Source: an uncultured Bacilli bacterium
Lineage (GTDB): Bacteria > Bacillota_I > Bacilli_A > RF39 > UBA660
DNA: 14,912 nucleotides
Assembly (NCBI GenBank): GCA_949879835.1
Contig: CATLBU010000014.1
Span: forward strand, 1 to 14,912
Direction: 5' to 3'
The notes below the pieces were generated by a model. The model did no database searches. It was not told where the DNA came from and was given only the letters and a program-made list of their open reading frames with translations. The position numbers were made by a program, and so were the translations under genes. How positions within the stretch are numbered: the stretch's first letter is position 1; the number at the start of each line of letters is the position of its first letter. This document shows, in pieces, positions 1-9,402 of the stretch.

Positions 1-132
1 ATATTGTTAAATACAAGGTTATACAACATATTGCTTGACCATACAAAAGGACTAGACTTTGATGAAGCACTTATGGAAAATGGTAGTTATGATATTATTC
101 CAGATTGCATAAATAAGGATAACTTGTATTAA
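1..132 (+). CDS. C-terminal end of an unidentified protein (5' end outside the window)
   Basis: An open frame enters from the left edge in frame 1 and runs 43 codons to TAA at 130-132. The visible peptide is polar to mixed and ends in INKDNLY. It has no recognisable motif, membrane helix or cysteine pair. The next gene, a relaxase, starts one base after the stop, so the two are almost certainly cotranscribed and probably translationally coupled. The relaxase ribosome-binding sequence (AAGGAT, 115-120) lies inside this frame. The context says only that it belongs to the same transfer operon. Its family cannot be judged from this fragment. Confidence 0.55.
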   Translation: MLLNTRLYNILLDHTKGLDFDEALMENGSYDIIPDCINKDNLY

Positions 133-133
133 T

Positions 134-1279
134 ATGAGTGATAAAAAAAGGGGGTGCGTATTAAAGACGCAATACTATGACCCCACTGCAAAAAATAGAA
201 ATTTTTTCAATGGCGCTAACCAATATAATTGGTTCACTTATGTTACAAGACAACATACAAATTTCAAAGAAAATGATTACGATAACCACCCTACTTCAGA
301 CCCAAACAAAAAATTTGAAGTCTTTAACATGTACGATAAGCAATTATCAAACGATGATATTAAAAATCTTCGCCATCGGTTATCTTCTTCAGAGAGTGTG
401 ATTTGGGATAATATCATTTCATTTAAAGGTGATGAAGATATTTTTAATGTAGAAAATGAACAGCATTTTCACGAACTTCTTATGAAACATTTCAAAGTAG
501 AAAGTGATTTGCTTAAAGCAAATAATATTGAATTTGTCTTTTGTATTCATACTGATACAGAACATCCACACGCTCATATATTAATGTGGGAAAAAAAGCC
601 TATGACTTTTGATAGTAAAGGCAACATTGGATATACAAAAAAAGGAAAACTTCCGTTAGATACTATTCAAAGAATTCAAAAAAATATAGACAATGACCTT
701 ATTAATAGGTATAAAGAATTATACCCGCTACGCAATATATTGATAAATAACACAAAAGAAGCAATAAAAGAAGATGAATTAAAAAAAGATTTGCTGCGTT
801 TGGCGAAAAAATTACCGGCAAATGGTAGACTTTCTTATAACTCTGATAATATGAAAGAGTTAAAGCCAGAAGTGAATGCTATTGTCAACAAATTAATTTT
901 TTCTTCAGCCGAAAATAAAAAATGTTTTGATGAAATAAAACGATGTGCTAATATGCGCCAAGAACTACTTAATACAACTAATCATCCGGACAAAGAATAT
1001 AATAAAAATTTAATCAATGATTTATACGGAAGATTAGGCAATATTGTTATTAATGAAGCAAAACAACTAAAATATGAACAAGATAAATTTGACAAACAAT
1101 CACAAGTGATGAAGCAAAGAAGATTAAAAGGGCAGTTGCAAGGTGCTAGAATGATATTTGGCGGAATTTTAAGAGCATTATGCAAAACTTGCGATGATAA
1201 TATTAATAAAGAACTCAATATATTTTTGAGTAAATTAAGAGAAAAAGAAACCGAAAATACACAAAAACAAAGGGGTTAA
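134..1279 (+). CDS. MobP-type relaxase (conjugative nickase)
   Basis: Predicted relaxase: it would nick one strand at the element's oriT, stay covalently bound to the 5' end through a tyrosine, and lead the strand into the recipient. The 381-residue protein shows MobP-type signatures in order. An N-terminal VLKTQYYDP strand is followed by YNWFTYVTRQ (31-40), whose Y36 is the likely catalytic tyrosine. Next come WDNIISFKGD (91-100) and the histidine motif IHTDTEHPHAHILMWE (138-153), with H139, D141, H144, H146 and H148 as metal-binding candidates. The last motif resembles the HxDTxxxHxHI motif of Gram-positive MobP relaxases. The C-terminal part is Lys-rich, helical and without a recognised domain. 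ATG134 is the first start, 13 nt after a weak AAGGAT. The coupling protein gene begins 3 nt after the stop. The relaxase assignment is firm; the exact MOB subfamily is inference. Confidence 0.82.
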   Translation: MSDKKRGCVLKTQYYDPTAKNRNFFNGANQYNWFTYVTRQHTNFKENDYDNHPTSDPNKKFEVFNMYDKQLSNDDIKNLRHRLSSSESVIWDNIISFKGDEDIFNVENEQHFHELLMKHFKVESDLLKANNIEFVFCIHTDTEHPHAHILMWEKKPMTFDSKGNIGYTKKGKLPLDTIQRIQKNIDNDLINRYKELYPLRNILINNTKEAIKEDELKKDLLRLAKKLPANGRLSYNSDNMKELKPEVNAIVNKLIFSSAENKKCFDEIKRCANMRQELLNTTNHPDKEYNKNLINDLYGRLGNIVINEAKQLKYEQDKFDKQSQVMKQRRLKGQLQGARMIFGGILRALCKTCDDNINKELNIFLSKLREKETENTQKQRG

Positions 1280-1282
1280 ACA

Positions 1283-3532
1283 ATGAATTTTAAGAAAAAA
1301 TTAATTATTTTTATTGTTTTTGCTATCGTACTATTTTTTGTCCTACTAACTTGTGGGGCAGTAATTAGTTTACTTATTACAAAAGCACCAATTACTGCAA
1401 AAACATACTTTTCTTCTTCTAATTGCTTAGCGTGCGGTGGGTTAACGATAGCAATTATAATTGTTGCACTTTTGCAAATGACTTCTAACATCCGGGCTAA
1501 AGGAAAAAATACTAATTCCACAAGATATGGAAATAGAAGATTTCAAACAAATGCAGAAATTGAAAAAAACTACATAACAACTACCATGTCTTTAGTCAAA
1601 GAAAATCAAACTTGTAAGAAGCCATCAAAAAATGCTGCTTTGTTTAAAAATAAAAAAGTTGTTAAAGATGTAACTGGTATATTAGTAAAAGCAGAAATAA
1701 TTAATAAAAATTCAGATTTAAAGTTTGTTTTGATTGAAGGTACTCACGCTTTTGTAAACGGAACAACTCGTTCCGGAAAAACACAAGGTTATGTATCACC
1801 ACAAATTCAAGTATGGGCAAATTCACAAATTAAACCATCATTTTTAGTGATGGATCCCAAAGGCGAATTGTTTGATACATCTTCTAAATTGTTGCAAGAC
1901 AATGGCTACAATGTTATGGTTATAAATCTTGCTGAGCCTTTCAGTAGTAAAAGATACAATCCCTTGTATATCATTGAAAAAACATATAGAAAATATCTAC
2001 TTTATAAGTCTGCATTAAGTAAACAATATATTGAATTGGAAAAACACTTAAAGGATAGTGATGAATACAATTCAATAAAAAAAGAACTCGAAAACACCGA
2101 AAAAATTACTAATACTTTAAAAAATGAATTGTCATTTTCTATAAATGACTTGCTTGTAACTATTTTACCAAATCAAAATGGCGAGTCTGCTTTTTGGTCA
2201 AACAAAGGTAGAATATTTTTGCGTGGGTTGCTTTGGGGCAGACTTGAAGATATTGCTAATCATCCTAATTGTGATGAAGCACAAAAGACTGTTACTTTTT
2301 CTCAATTATATAGCATTATTACATCAGACATCGAAGAACTAAAAGATTATATTAATAATCGACCCAAGACTTCTTTGTGTAGACAAGACGCCGGTCAAGT
2401 TGTAAATATGGCTGCTGAAACAACTCGTGATGGTATCATTACAACCGCTGCAGAAGCACTTGAAAAAATAAACGAAGAAGGTATTAAATATCTGACTTCA
2501 AGTCAAGATTTTAAGTGGAAAGATGTTATTAGTAAACCGACAGCCTTTTTTATAATCATTCCAGATGAAAATAAAACTCGTAATGTAATTGCTAGTCTAT
2601 TGATTACACAATTATATAAATATTTGATTGGGCAGGCTCGCAGGTTACCAAACAACAAATTTGAAAAACCTTTTTATTTCTTGCTAGAAGAATTAGGAAC
2701 AAGTCTTAAAATTGAAAATTTAGCCGAATGGCTTAATATTTCCGGCGGTAGGAATATTTGGTTTATTCTAATCTTACAAGAAATAAGCCAACTTGAGAAA
2801 ATGTATTCAAAGGCAGAACAAAATTCAATTTTAGCCGGTTGTGGCCTAAAATTGTATATCCGTGCAAGCGAAGACTATTCTGCTGAGTATTGGGCGAAAT
2901 TAATAGGTAAGACAACTAGAATTAATGTATCAACAAATACTTCAAATGTTGGCTCTTTAGCACAATCTCAGACTGGTGTTAGTGAAAGTGAAGTTGAAGA
3001 ATATCTTTTAACACCTTCTCAATTAAAAAGTATGGAACTTTGGAAAGGTGTATTTGTAAACAATAACAATAATCCGTGCAAAACAAGTTTTGTACCTATT
3101 TATGAAAATTATCCTTTTTGGACAAAGGGCAAAATTAAAGTAAATGATTTATATGAGTCTATCCCGGATGAATTTTATATTTATAATCTTGAAAAGATTA
3201 ATTCTTTAGCAGAAGCGCCCACTACTACACCTAAACCAAAGACTGAACCAAAGCAAGTTTCTAGTAACGATACAAATGATAATATTCCTAAAAACATTAG
3301 CAATGCTATTGTATGGGATGAAATAACAAATTCACTTGCTAGTGTCAACAAGGAAAGTTTGTTGACATCACTTCAAAATTTTGTTAAAATTAAGGATATT
3401 AAAAGAATAAAATCAATTTTGGAAACAACTATTGCTACTTTTAGCAAACAAAATAAAGATAATTATGAAAAGATAGAAGACTTCGAAAATGTTATTAACG
3501 ATGTTTATGTTATGATTTCTTCTTTAGTATAG
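1283..3532 (+). CDS. VirD4/TraG-type coupling protein (T4CP ATPase)
   Basis: Coupling protein of a type IV secretion system: a membrane-bound hexameric ATPase expected to bring the relaxase-DNA complex to the mating channel. Two N-terminal membrane helices (about 7-32 and 48-66) precede the cytoplasmic motor. Walker A is GTTRSGKT at 160-167, followed by LVMDPKGELF, typical of the TraG/VirD4 family. Walker B is FYFLLEELG (464-472), with Glu-Glu where most relatives have Asp-Glu. After it come SGGRNIWFILILQEISQL and the glutamine-containing sensor region. The last 140 or so residues form a variable tail with a Pro/Thr/Lys-rich linker near 644-660 and a helical end. Length (749) is normal to slightly long for the family. 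AAAGGGG overlaps the end of the relaxase gene and is about 7 nt from ATG1283, implying coupled translation. The large surface-protein gene starts 7 nt downstream. Confidence 0.92.
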   Translation: MNFKKKLIIFIVFAIVLFFVLLTCGAVISLLITKAPITAKTYFSSSNCLACGGLTIAIIIVALLQMTSNIRAKGKNTNSTRYGNRRFQTNAEIEKNYITTTMSLVKENQTCKKPSKNAALFKNKKVVKDVTGILVKAEIINKNSDLKFVLIEGTHAFVNGTTRSGKTQGYVSPQIQVWANSQIKPSFLVMDPKGELFDTSSKLLQDNGYNVMVINLAEPFSSKRYNPLYIIEKTYRKYLLYKSALSKQYIELEKHLKDSDEYNSIKKELENTEKITNTLKNELSFSINDLLVTILPNQNGESAFWSNKGRIFLRGLLWGRLEDIANHPNCDEAQKTVTFSQLYSIITSDIEELKDYINNRPKTSLCRQDAGQVVNMAAETTRDGIITTAAEALEKINEEGIKYLTSSQDFKWKDVISKPTAFFIIIPDENKTRNVIASLLITQLYKYLIGQARRLPNNKFEKPFYFLLEELGTSLKIENLAEWLNISGGRNIWFILILQEISQLEKMYSKAEQNSILAGCGLKLYIRASEDYSAEYWAKLIGKTTRINVSTNTSNVGSLAQSQTGVSESEVEEYLLTPSQLKSMELWKGVFVNNNNNPCKTSFVPIYENYPFWTKGKIKVNDLYESIPDEFYIYNLEKINSLAEAPTTTPKPKTEPKQVSSNDTNDNIPKNISNAIVWDEITNSLASVNKESLLTSLQNFVKIKDIKRIKSILETTIATFSKQNKDNYEKIEDFENVINDVYVMISSLV

Positions 3533-3539
3533 GTGAATT

Positions 3540-6500
3540 ATGAAAAAATTTATTTTAACTTTTTTATTAATTTGTTGCTTACTTGTCCCTACGGGATTTA
3601 ATATTACACATACACAAGAGAGTAGTGCTGCTGATACTTCGTTAGTGCAGACTGTTGCTGATGAAAGTCCTCAACAGCGTGCTTACTCTGACTATGAATT
3701 AAAAAATGATTATGGGACACCTACAATTTTTAAAAAACAAGTTAATCATTTAAAATATAATGGAACCGAATATCATTATGGCTTTTATGTATATTTATAT
3801 TGCGATCAATATTTAAATATTGGTGGAAAAGATTATTTTTATGCTCCATTAAATTTATTATTTGTGCCAGATTATGAGTACATTGATACTACACCTAAAA
3901 AATATGGAACTAAATTTGGAGTAGGCATAAAGTTATCACTTTTTAAAAATCTAACTTCTGAACCACAAAAAATTCAAAGTGGCACTTGGAAATGGGATCC
4001 AGCACCTAATGAAGAATTTAATTATTATTTTGAACATGTAACATATTCATATGGTAATGGTTTAGGAGAAAGAAAGGTTGAATTAAAATATAACAGTGAA
4101 GAATTTAATGGTGGTTTTATGGCCCAACAAGATGTTTTAAATGGTATTGCTTTAACAATTACTAGAGTATCTGGTGGTGGAATAAAATCTACTAATTCTG
4201 GCAAATTCCAATATGGATTATTTAATTATAGCACAATTAAACCAACTATTACATCTTCAGTTGCGAATAATTATTCAACAACAAATAATGTTAATATTAA
4301 TTTTAATAATGGCAATGGAACTTATTCTAGGTCAACTACAAATTATCCAACATCGGCTTCAACAAGTTTTAATTCTAATACAACTTTTTCAGATGAAGGA
4401 AAATATACTATTCAAATTAAAAATAACAATGGCTGGATTGCTGAAACACACTTTACAATAGATAAATCCGCACCTAATATTAATGCTTCTTTTGTTGGCT
4501 CTCAGTTAATTCTTCAAAAAACTACTGACACTTATTCTTCGATAAGTTATGTTCGAGTCAATGGGAAAGATGTATCTACTAGTGGAACAACAATAGATGT
4601 TGTCCCAAATGGTAATTATTTGATAGAAGCCGAAGATAGTTTAGGAAATAAAACATCGACCACTTTAACAGCAAGTGAAAATATAATTACTTTTAGCAAA
4701 TCTCAAGCAGATTATTTTCAATATTCTGCAAGTGGTACTAATTATGAAAGTGTAACTTTAAATAATTATGATATAAAAGATTTGCAAGATACAAAGTTAT
4801 ATTATTTACCAAATACTAAATATGCTTTCATCATAAATGATAAATTTGACCAAACATACACAAAAGAGTTTGATTCAAATGCATTAACTTTGAATAGTGG
4901 GAACTCTCTAAACAATTTAAGTAATTATAATTTTAATAGTAGTGGTGTAAATATCAATAATTATAATTACTTAAAAATAGTTAACTATATCGATAACTAT
5001 TCTTTGAAAGCAAAAAATAAAGATAAAATTTTTAATCACAAAACAACTGAAAATGATACTTTCAGTTTGATAAAAGGTGAATACGAACTAATTATTACTG
5101 ATTATTGCAATAATCAATATATAGTTAATATTGAATCCACAAAAGAGCCTTTTGCTAAAGATACATATATAGACCATTATTACGAACAGAGAAGTATGAA
5201 TGGTTCAAGTTTTGTATCTTTTGCTAATAAAGAAAATGCTATCATGTATGGAATTGAAAGAGAAAGACAATCTGCAGAATTGTATAATGATTGGACTGAC
5301 ACTAATGCTCCTTTTCCTGGTGGTTGTCCTATTGCTTCCGGTGATAAAGCGGTTCCCGGACAAAAGTATTACAAGTATAAATCTATTGATAGTAGTAGCC
5401 TTATAGTTGCCTACTTTAGTGAAACTTTGCTTGAGCAAGCATTAAGTTTTTATTCAAACCAAAGCTTAAAAGAATACTATTTCTTTGATAAAAACCCGGC
5501 TACTCCTGCTGATGGCGAAAATTTGTATTATAATACAAATATTTATGCTAAATATTTTAGCGTTTATCCTTATGGGGATGTATACTTTGAAATTTGCAAA
5601 CCTAATGGTGAATTAATAACAATTATAGATATTAATTCAGATAGTTTTTTGTTTGACCAAGCGGGTAGTTATGTTATACATGTAAAAAATAGTTTCGATA
5701 TCGAATATACACAAAATGTAATTGTTTTGGACTCTGCACCTTTTGTGTTTTTTGCATTTTCTCCGTTTGGAAATTCTACTTCGGGAACTATGTTGAATGA
5801 TAACACAAAAAAATTTACTCAAACATTATTTTTTAGAGCATATTCTCTTGATGAGCGTTCTAAAATGTTTGTATATAATGATAAATCTGACTCTTTAATA
5901 AAATTTGCTTATAATGCTTCAGATAATTATTATTATATACCTTCTCGCTATGATGATAAGATACAATATTACACTTATTTGCCACATAATGCTTTACTAA
6001 AACTTGATGTGAGTGGTAAATATAGAATTAATACAATTAATGGATATAAGCCCGGCAAAGAGTATGAAATAGCACTTTCTTTGTCTAATCCTACTATTGA
6101 TGTGTCTGATGATGAAGTAAATAGAAGATTATTAATTAATATTGCTGCTTCAAGTGATTACTTTGTAAAACTTATCAATGTTAAAATATATTCTTCAGTC
6201 GATAAAGTTAATTGGACTTTGCTTGACAAAGATGATTCATTAAGTAATAGAAAAATTGATTTGTCAGCGTTTAAAAATAATTTAGCAACTTTTTCATTCG
6301 TTCAAGCCACATATTATAAAATTGTTGTTCAAGATGATTTTTACGGCACTGTAGAAAAAATTACTGATAATATTTATGAGCGTTCTGCACCAACTGGTAA
6401 AATTGCCAATGTTTATAATAATGCTATTTTTGATAGTTACTACAATCAAAATATTAAATTTGTGTGGGATAAAGACGCTATTTATAATATTGGTACTTTT

Positions 6501-8630
6501 GTAACATACAAATTGTATACACCGGGATTAACTGGTGAGCCAAACGAAAGAGAATATACTTATAATGAGTCTTTGTATGAAGAAGGTAAGTATGTGTTCT
6601 TTATTCAAGATAGATATAGCAGCAAGAAAAATGTATACGAGATAATTATTGACAAAACTGCACCAAATGCCAATATCAATGTTAATTCGCATAAGTTTAC
6701 TAACAATGATGTAAATATTCAAATTGGTAGTTCACAATTATATACTGCACCTTTATCAAAATTTGAATATTCATATAATTATGGCGCATTAAATATTGTT
6801 ACTGACTTTGCCGATTTTATATCTTTGATTGAAGAAGGTTATTATAAAATTTATCTATACGATATGGCTGGCAATAAATTCGAAGCGGATTTTACTATAG
6901 ATAAAACCGCACCAAAGGCAAGTTTAGGCAATGTATCAAATGGCGGCCATACTAATTTAAAAAAGGGCAAGCCAATGATTAGTAACTTCTTTGATGGTAA
7001 GTTCGGCTGCGATACAAAAGATATAGTTGCTAGAGTACATTACACATCTTTTGTAAATGATAATTGGGTTGAATCTAACTATGAAATTTCTGCTAATACT
7101 AATTTCTCAGAAGAAGGGTACTATGCTATTTATTTGTTCGATTTAGCCGGTAATAAATCTATTGCATATACATTTACAATAGATTTAACAACACCAGACA
7201 TCAGAACAAATATTGTATCCGGGAACATCGGAAACGAAGATGTTGTGTTCGAGTGGAACAAACCTTCAAAGTTTGAATCACCAATAACTGCAACTTATAC
7301 ATTTAACAATGCTACATATAACTATGATAGTGGTCTTGTTTTGCAAGAAAGTGGCGCTTATAAATTAGTTATAAGCGATTTAGCTGGAAATGTTGTTTAT
7401 TATGAATTTACAATAGATAAAATTCCACCAGTATTTTCGATATTGGATAATAAAAACAAGATTATTCCAATAGGTGATGACAATACAATTTTAACAAATA
7501 AAAACTTTAAAATTAATTGTGTTGAAAGAAATGTATCAATCATTGTAAATGATTCACCATATAATTTGGGTACACTTTACTCAACGGAAGATATTTACTA
7601 TATCTACGCAGTAGATGAAGCCGGAAATCATAGTTTACTTGTAACCGTGCAACTCTCAACAAAATTGCCTATTATTGAGTTCTTCAATAATAAAAATGAG
7701 TTGATAGGTAATTCTTACACTATTAAAGATGGGGCAGCATTAGTAAAAATGATGGAAAAATATGATTTTTCAGTCTTTAGAATGCTCAATAACGGTGAGT
7801 GGACTTCTTATGATAATTACAAAGTATTATCAGATAAAGAATTCTCTTTGCAAGAATCTGGTATATTTAAAATATCCACAAAGAATGATATGGGCTTTGC
7901 CTATGATTATTTTATCAAAGTTAGAAACGCAGTAGAATACAAATTAATGCTTGCTAATTCTGACAAGGATTATACCGATATAACTAATACCGATGTTAAA
8001 CTTTCTTGGAACGAAACAACGGCTTATCTTGATGTAAAGAAAGATAATAAGCCTTATACCAAATTTAATGTTGCAAATAACTCAGTTATTTTTGCTGAAG
8101 AAGGCAATTATATTATAAAACTTTTCTCTGGTATGGATGACATCCAAACAATATACTTAAGTATTGATAAATCTGCACCAACACTTAAAAATGTTTTAAA
8201 TAAAGAAAATAAAGACATTTTTAATGCTGATGGAATACTAACTTACAAAAATGTTGGCACTTTAACTTTCAATGCTGATGAAAATATTGCTAGTATGCAA
8301 ATTTATAAAAATAATAAATTGTATGCAGTAGTGAACTCTAATTCGTTTGATTTCTCAAATCTTTATGGCAATATAACGGTTGCAGTCATTGACCAAGCCG
8401 GCAACTACTCAATGTTTGAGTTTATTAACGAAAAGCAAATTATCATTAATACTCAATCAAAAATATTAATAGGCATATTTGCTACATTAGGTGGTTTATT
8501 ATTAATTGGTATAGTTACATTTATTATTCTTAATAGAATGAAAACAACAAATAAAAAAGTTGCAGCAACTGCAAATAACCAAAATACCGATACTCAAGAT
8601 AACAATATTTACATTGACATCGAAGACTAA
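3540..8630 (+). CDS. Giant membrane-anchored surface protein with bacterial Ig-like repeats
   Basis: A 1696-residue secreted protein. Residues 1-32 form a signal peptide: MKKF, then a Leu/Ile-rich core, with a likely cut before or after SSAAD. The ectodomain is rich in Asn, Tyr, Ser and Thr. It contains repeated Ig-like modules that end in the strand motif F-T-I-D-K-x-A-P, seen near residues 306, 1037, 1119, 1213 (TIDLTTP), 1291 (TIDKIPP) and 1541. Each is usually preceded by E-E-G-x-Y and then D-x-A-G-N. Degenerate copies, such as LDSAPF near 728, suggest more modules. A single hydrophobic helix (about 1642-1664) precedes a polar cytoplasmic tail of roughly 32 residues ending DIED. There is no LPXTG sorting signal, so anchoring is by the helix. 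The start follows AGGTGA, which overlaps the coupling gene's stop. Its place behind the relaxase and coupling genes suggests a mating-contact adhesin or surface factor; that role is inference. Confidence 0.8.
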   Translation: MKKFILTFLLICCLLVPTGFNITHTQESSAADTSLVQTVADESPQQRAYSDYELKNDYGTPTIFKKQVNHLKYNGTEYHYGFYVYLYCDQYLNIGGKDYFYAPLNLLFVPDYEYIDTTPKKYGTKFGVGIKLSLFKNLTSEPQKIQSGTWKWDPAPNEEFNYYFEHVTYSYGNGLGERKVELKYNSEEFNGGFMAQQDVLNGIALTITRVSGGGIKSTNSGKFQYGLFNYSTIKPTITSSVANNYSTTNNVNINFNNGNGTYSRSTTNYPTSASTSFNSNTTFSDEGKYTIQIKNNNGWIAETHFTIDKSAPNINASFVGSQLILQKTTDTYSSISYVRVNGKDVSTSGTTIDVVPNGNYLIEAEDSLGNKTSTTLTASENIITFSKSQADYFQYSASGTNYESVTLNNYDIKDLQDTKLYYLPNTKYAFIINDKFDQTYTKEFDSNALTLNSGNSLNNLSNYNFNSSGVNINNYNYLKIVNYIDNYSLKAKNKDKIFNHKTTENDTFSLIKGEYELIITDYCNNQYIVNIESTKEPFAKDTYIDHYYEQRSMNGSSFVSFANKENAIMYGIERERQSAELYNDWTDTNAPFPGGCPIASGDKAVPGQKYYKYKSIDSSSLIVAYFSETLLEQALSFYSNQSLKEYYFFDKNPATPADGENLYYNTNIYAKYFSVYPYGDVYFEICKPNGELITIIDINSDSFLFDQAGSYVIHVKNSFDIEYTQNVIVLDSAPFVFFAFSPFGNSTSGTMLNDNTKKFTQTLFFRAYSLDERSKMFVYNDKSDSLIKFAYNASDNYYYIPSRYDDKIQYYTYLPHNALLKLDVSGKYRINTINGYKPGKEYEIALSLSNPTIDVSDDEVNRRLLINIAASSDYFVKLINVKIYSSVDKVNWTLLDKDDSLSNRKIDLSAFKNNLATFSFVQATYYKIVVQDDFYGTVEKITDNIYERSAPTGKIANVYNNAIFDSYYNQNIKFVWDKDAIYNIGTFVTYKLYTPGLTGEPNEREYTYNESLYEEGKYVFFIQDRYSSKKNVYEIIIDKTAPNANINVNSHKFTNNDVNIQIGSSQLYTAPLSKFEYSYNYGALNIVTDFADFISLIEEGYYKIYLYDMAGNKFEADFTIDKTAPKASLGNVSNGGHTNLKKGKPMISNFFDGKFGCDTKDIVARVHYTSFVNDNWVESNYEISANTNFSEEGYYAIYLFDLAGNKSIAYTFTIDLTTPDIRTNIVSGNIGNEDVVFEWNKPSKFESPITATYTFNNATYNYDSGLVLQESGAYKLVISDLAGNVVYYEFTIDKIPPVFSILDNKNKIIPIGDDNTILTNKNFKINCVERNVSIIVNDSPYNLGTLYSTEDIYYIYAVDEAGNHSLLVTVQLSTKLPIIEFFNNKNELIGNSYTIKDGAALVKMMEKYDFSVFRMLNNGEWTSYDNYKVLSDKEFSLQESGIFKISTKNDMGFAYDYFIKVRNAVEYKLMLANSDKDYTDITNTDVKLSWNETTAYLDVKKDNKPYTKFNVANNSVIFAEEGNYIIKLFSGMDDIQTIYLSIDKSAPTLKNVLNKENKDIFNADGILTYKNVGTLTFNADENIASMQIYKNNKLYAVVNSNSFDFSNLYGNITVAVIDQAGNYSMFEFINEKQIIINTQSKILIGIFATLGGLLLIGIVTFIILNRMKTTNKKVAATANNQNTDTQDNNIYIDIED

Positions 8631-8665
8631 ATTTTAATTTAATACCGATTTTCAAAGCATTAAAA

Positions 8666-8710
8666 AATAAACTAGGATACAAAAAAGTATTCTAGTTTAT
8701 TGCTTTTTAT
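8666..8710. terminator. Bidirectional intrinsic terminator between convergent operons
   Basis: A 15-bp inverted repeat (8666-8680 with 8687-8701, one G-T wobble position) encloses a six-A loop. On the plus strand it is followed by TGCTTTTTAT. On the minus strand the run of A at 8662-8667 becomes a U tract. It therefore should end both the surface-protein mRNA and the eight-gene minus-strand operon. It lies 35 bases after the former stop and about 78 bases beyond the latter. Confidence 0.85.
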
Positions 8711-8729
8711 ATAATAAAAAATGGCTTTT

Positions 8730-8753
8730 TTCGTAAAATTATTATTTTGCGAA
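8730..8753. repeat. Second short hairpin in the convergent intergenic gap
   Basis: A 10-bp inverted repeat (8730-8739 and 8744-8753, arms TTCGTAAAAT and ATTTTGCGAA with one wobble) has the four-base loop TATT. Neither strand has a proper U tract directly after it, so it is not a convincing terminator by itself. It may stabilise the 3' end of the minus-strand operon mRNA, which ends its last gene at 8779. Confidence 0.45.
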
Positions 8754-8778
8754 TAGTTAATAATCTGCTCTTCTTTTG

Positions 8779-9393
8779 TTATTTATACTTAGGCGGACGA
8801 TGATTTGGACGATTTACTATTTCTTCTATTGTTGGCAACCTTCCTAATTTCTTGGCAAGTTTGTAAATTGCATTTCTACTTCGTCCAGTTATAACTGCTA
8901 ATTCATTAGCCGATAATGAATTTTTATCTTTATACTTTTTTTTATTAATCATTTCTTTATAAATAACATCCGCTTTTTGATATATCTTTTCTTTATATTC
9001 ATTTTCAAACATTTCAAAAAGTGGTTTTATCCCGGCGTATTTCATCATTGCTGCAGTAGCAAAAGCATGAGCGTCCATTTCGGCTTCTTGCTCATTATAA
9101 TCTTGCATTGAAAGTTCGTCATTTTTCTTATAAATATCTTTGAAAAATTTGCCATTTTTAATTTGCCAAATATGTCTTCCTTCATGTGCGGGAACAAAAT
9201 ACATATCAAATTGACTATGATATTTGAAATTTTTGTTAAAATAAATCACTGGATTGCCAGATATTATATCATCTAAATATACAAGTCCTCTCAAATTACC
9301 CGGCAACTCATCTTCTCTGATATCAAACTCAATATTGAGTTCTTTTTTAATAAATTCTACAAATTTATTAAAGTCATTTGGATATTCTATCAT
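8779..9393 (-). CDS. Putative zinc metallopeptidase (HExxH) with C-terminal helix-turn-helix
   Basis: A 204-residue soluble protein with two recognisable parts. The zincin-like core contains VPAHEGRHIWQ, in which H70, E71 and H74 form an HExxH motif. A second acidic motif, NEQEAEMDAHAFA (100-112), could supply the third metal ligand through E103, E105 or D107. This order resembles ImmA/IrrE-type gluzincins that cut repressors in mobile elements. The Trp-Gln after the second His also resembles other HExxH families of mobile-element proteins, so the family is not settled. Residues about 160-190 (LSANELAVITGRSRNAIYKLAKKLG) form a helix-turn-helix, suggesting DNA binding or binding to a repressor site. 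There is no signal peptide or membrane helix. It is the last gene of the minus operon, starts 9 nt after the DUF5348-like gene, and has a strong AAGGGGGGA site 4 nt before ATG9393. Confidence 0.62.
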   Translation of the reverse strand: MIEYPNDFNKFVEFIKKELNIEFDIREDELPGNLRGLVYLDDIISGNPVIYFNKNFKYHSQFDMYFVPAHEGRHIWQIKNGKFFKDIYKKNDELSMQDYNEQEAEMDAHAFATAAMMKYAGIKPLFEMFENEYKEKIYQKADVIYKEMINKKKYKDKNSLSANELAVITGRSRNAIYKLAKKLGRLPTIEEIVNRPNHRPPKYK

Positions 9394-9402
9394 AATCCCC
9401 CC

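Noticed and set aside
177..401. 74-codon plus frame inside the relaxase gene
   Set aside because: It overlaps the relaxase frame fully, and the relaxase motifs prove the other frame. The peptide has no recognisable features.
982..1218. Minus-strand frame opposite the relaxase 3' part
   Set aside because: An A/T-driven antisense frame without a ribosome-binding site, opposite a firmly assigned gene.
5205..5438. Minus-strand frame opposite the surface protein
   Set aside because: The surface-protein frame is continuous with repeats on both sides; this is a shadow frame.
3540..8630. LPXTG-type sortase substrate
   Set aside because: No LPXTG or close variant precedes the C-terminal helix, and the cytoplasmic tail is long and acidic, unlike a sorting signal.
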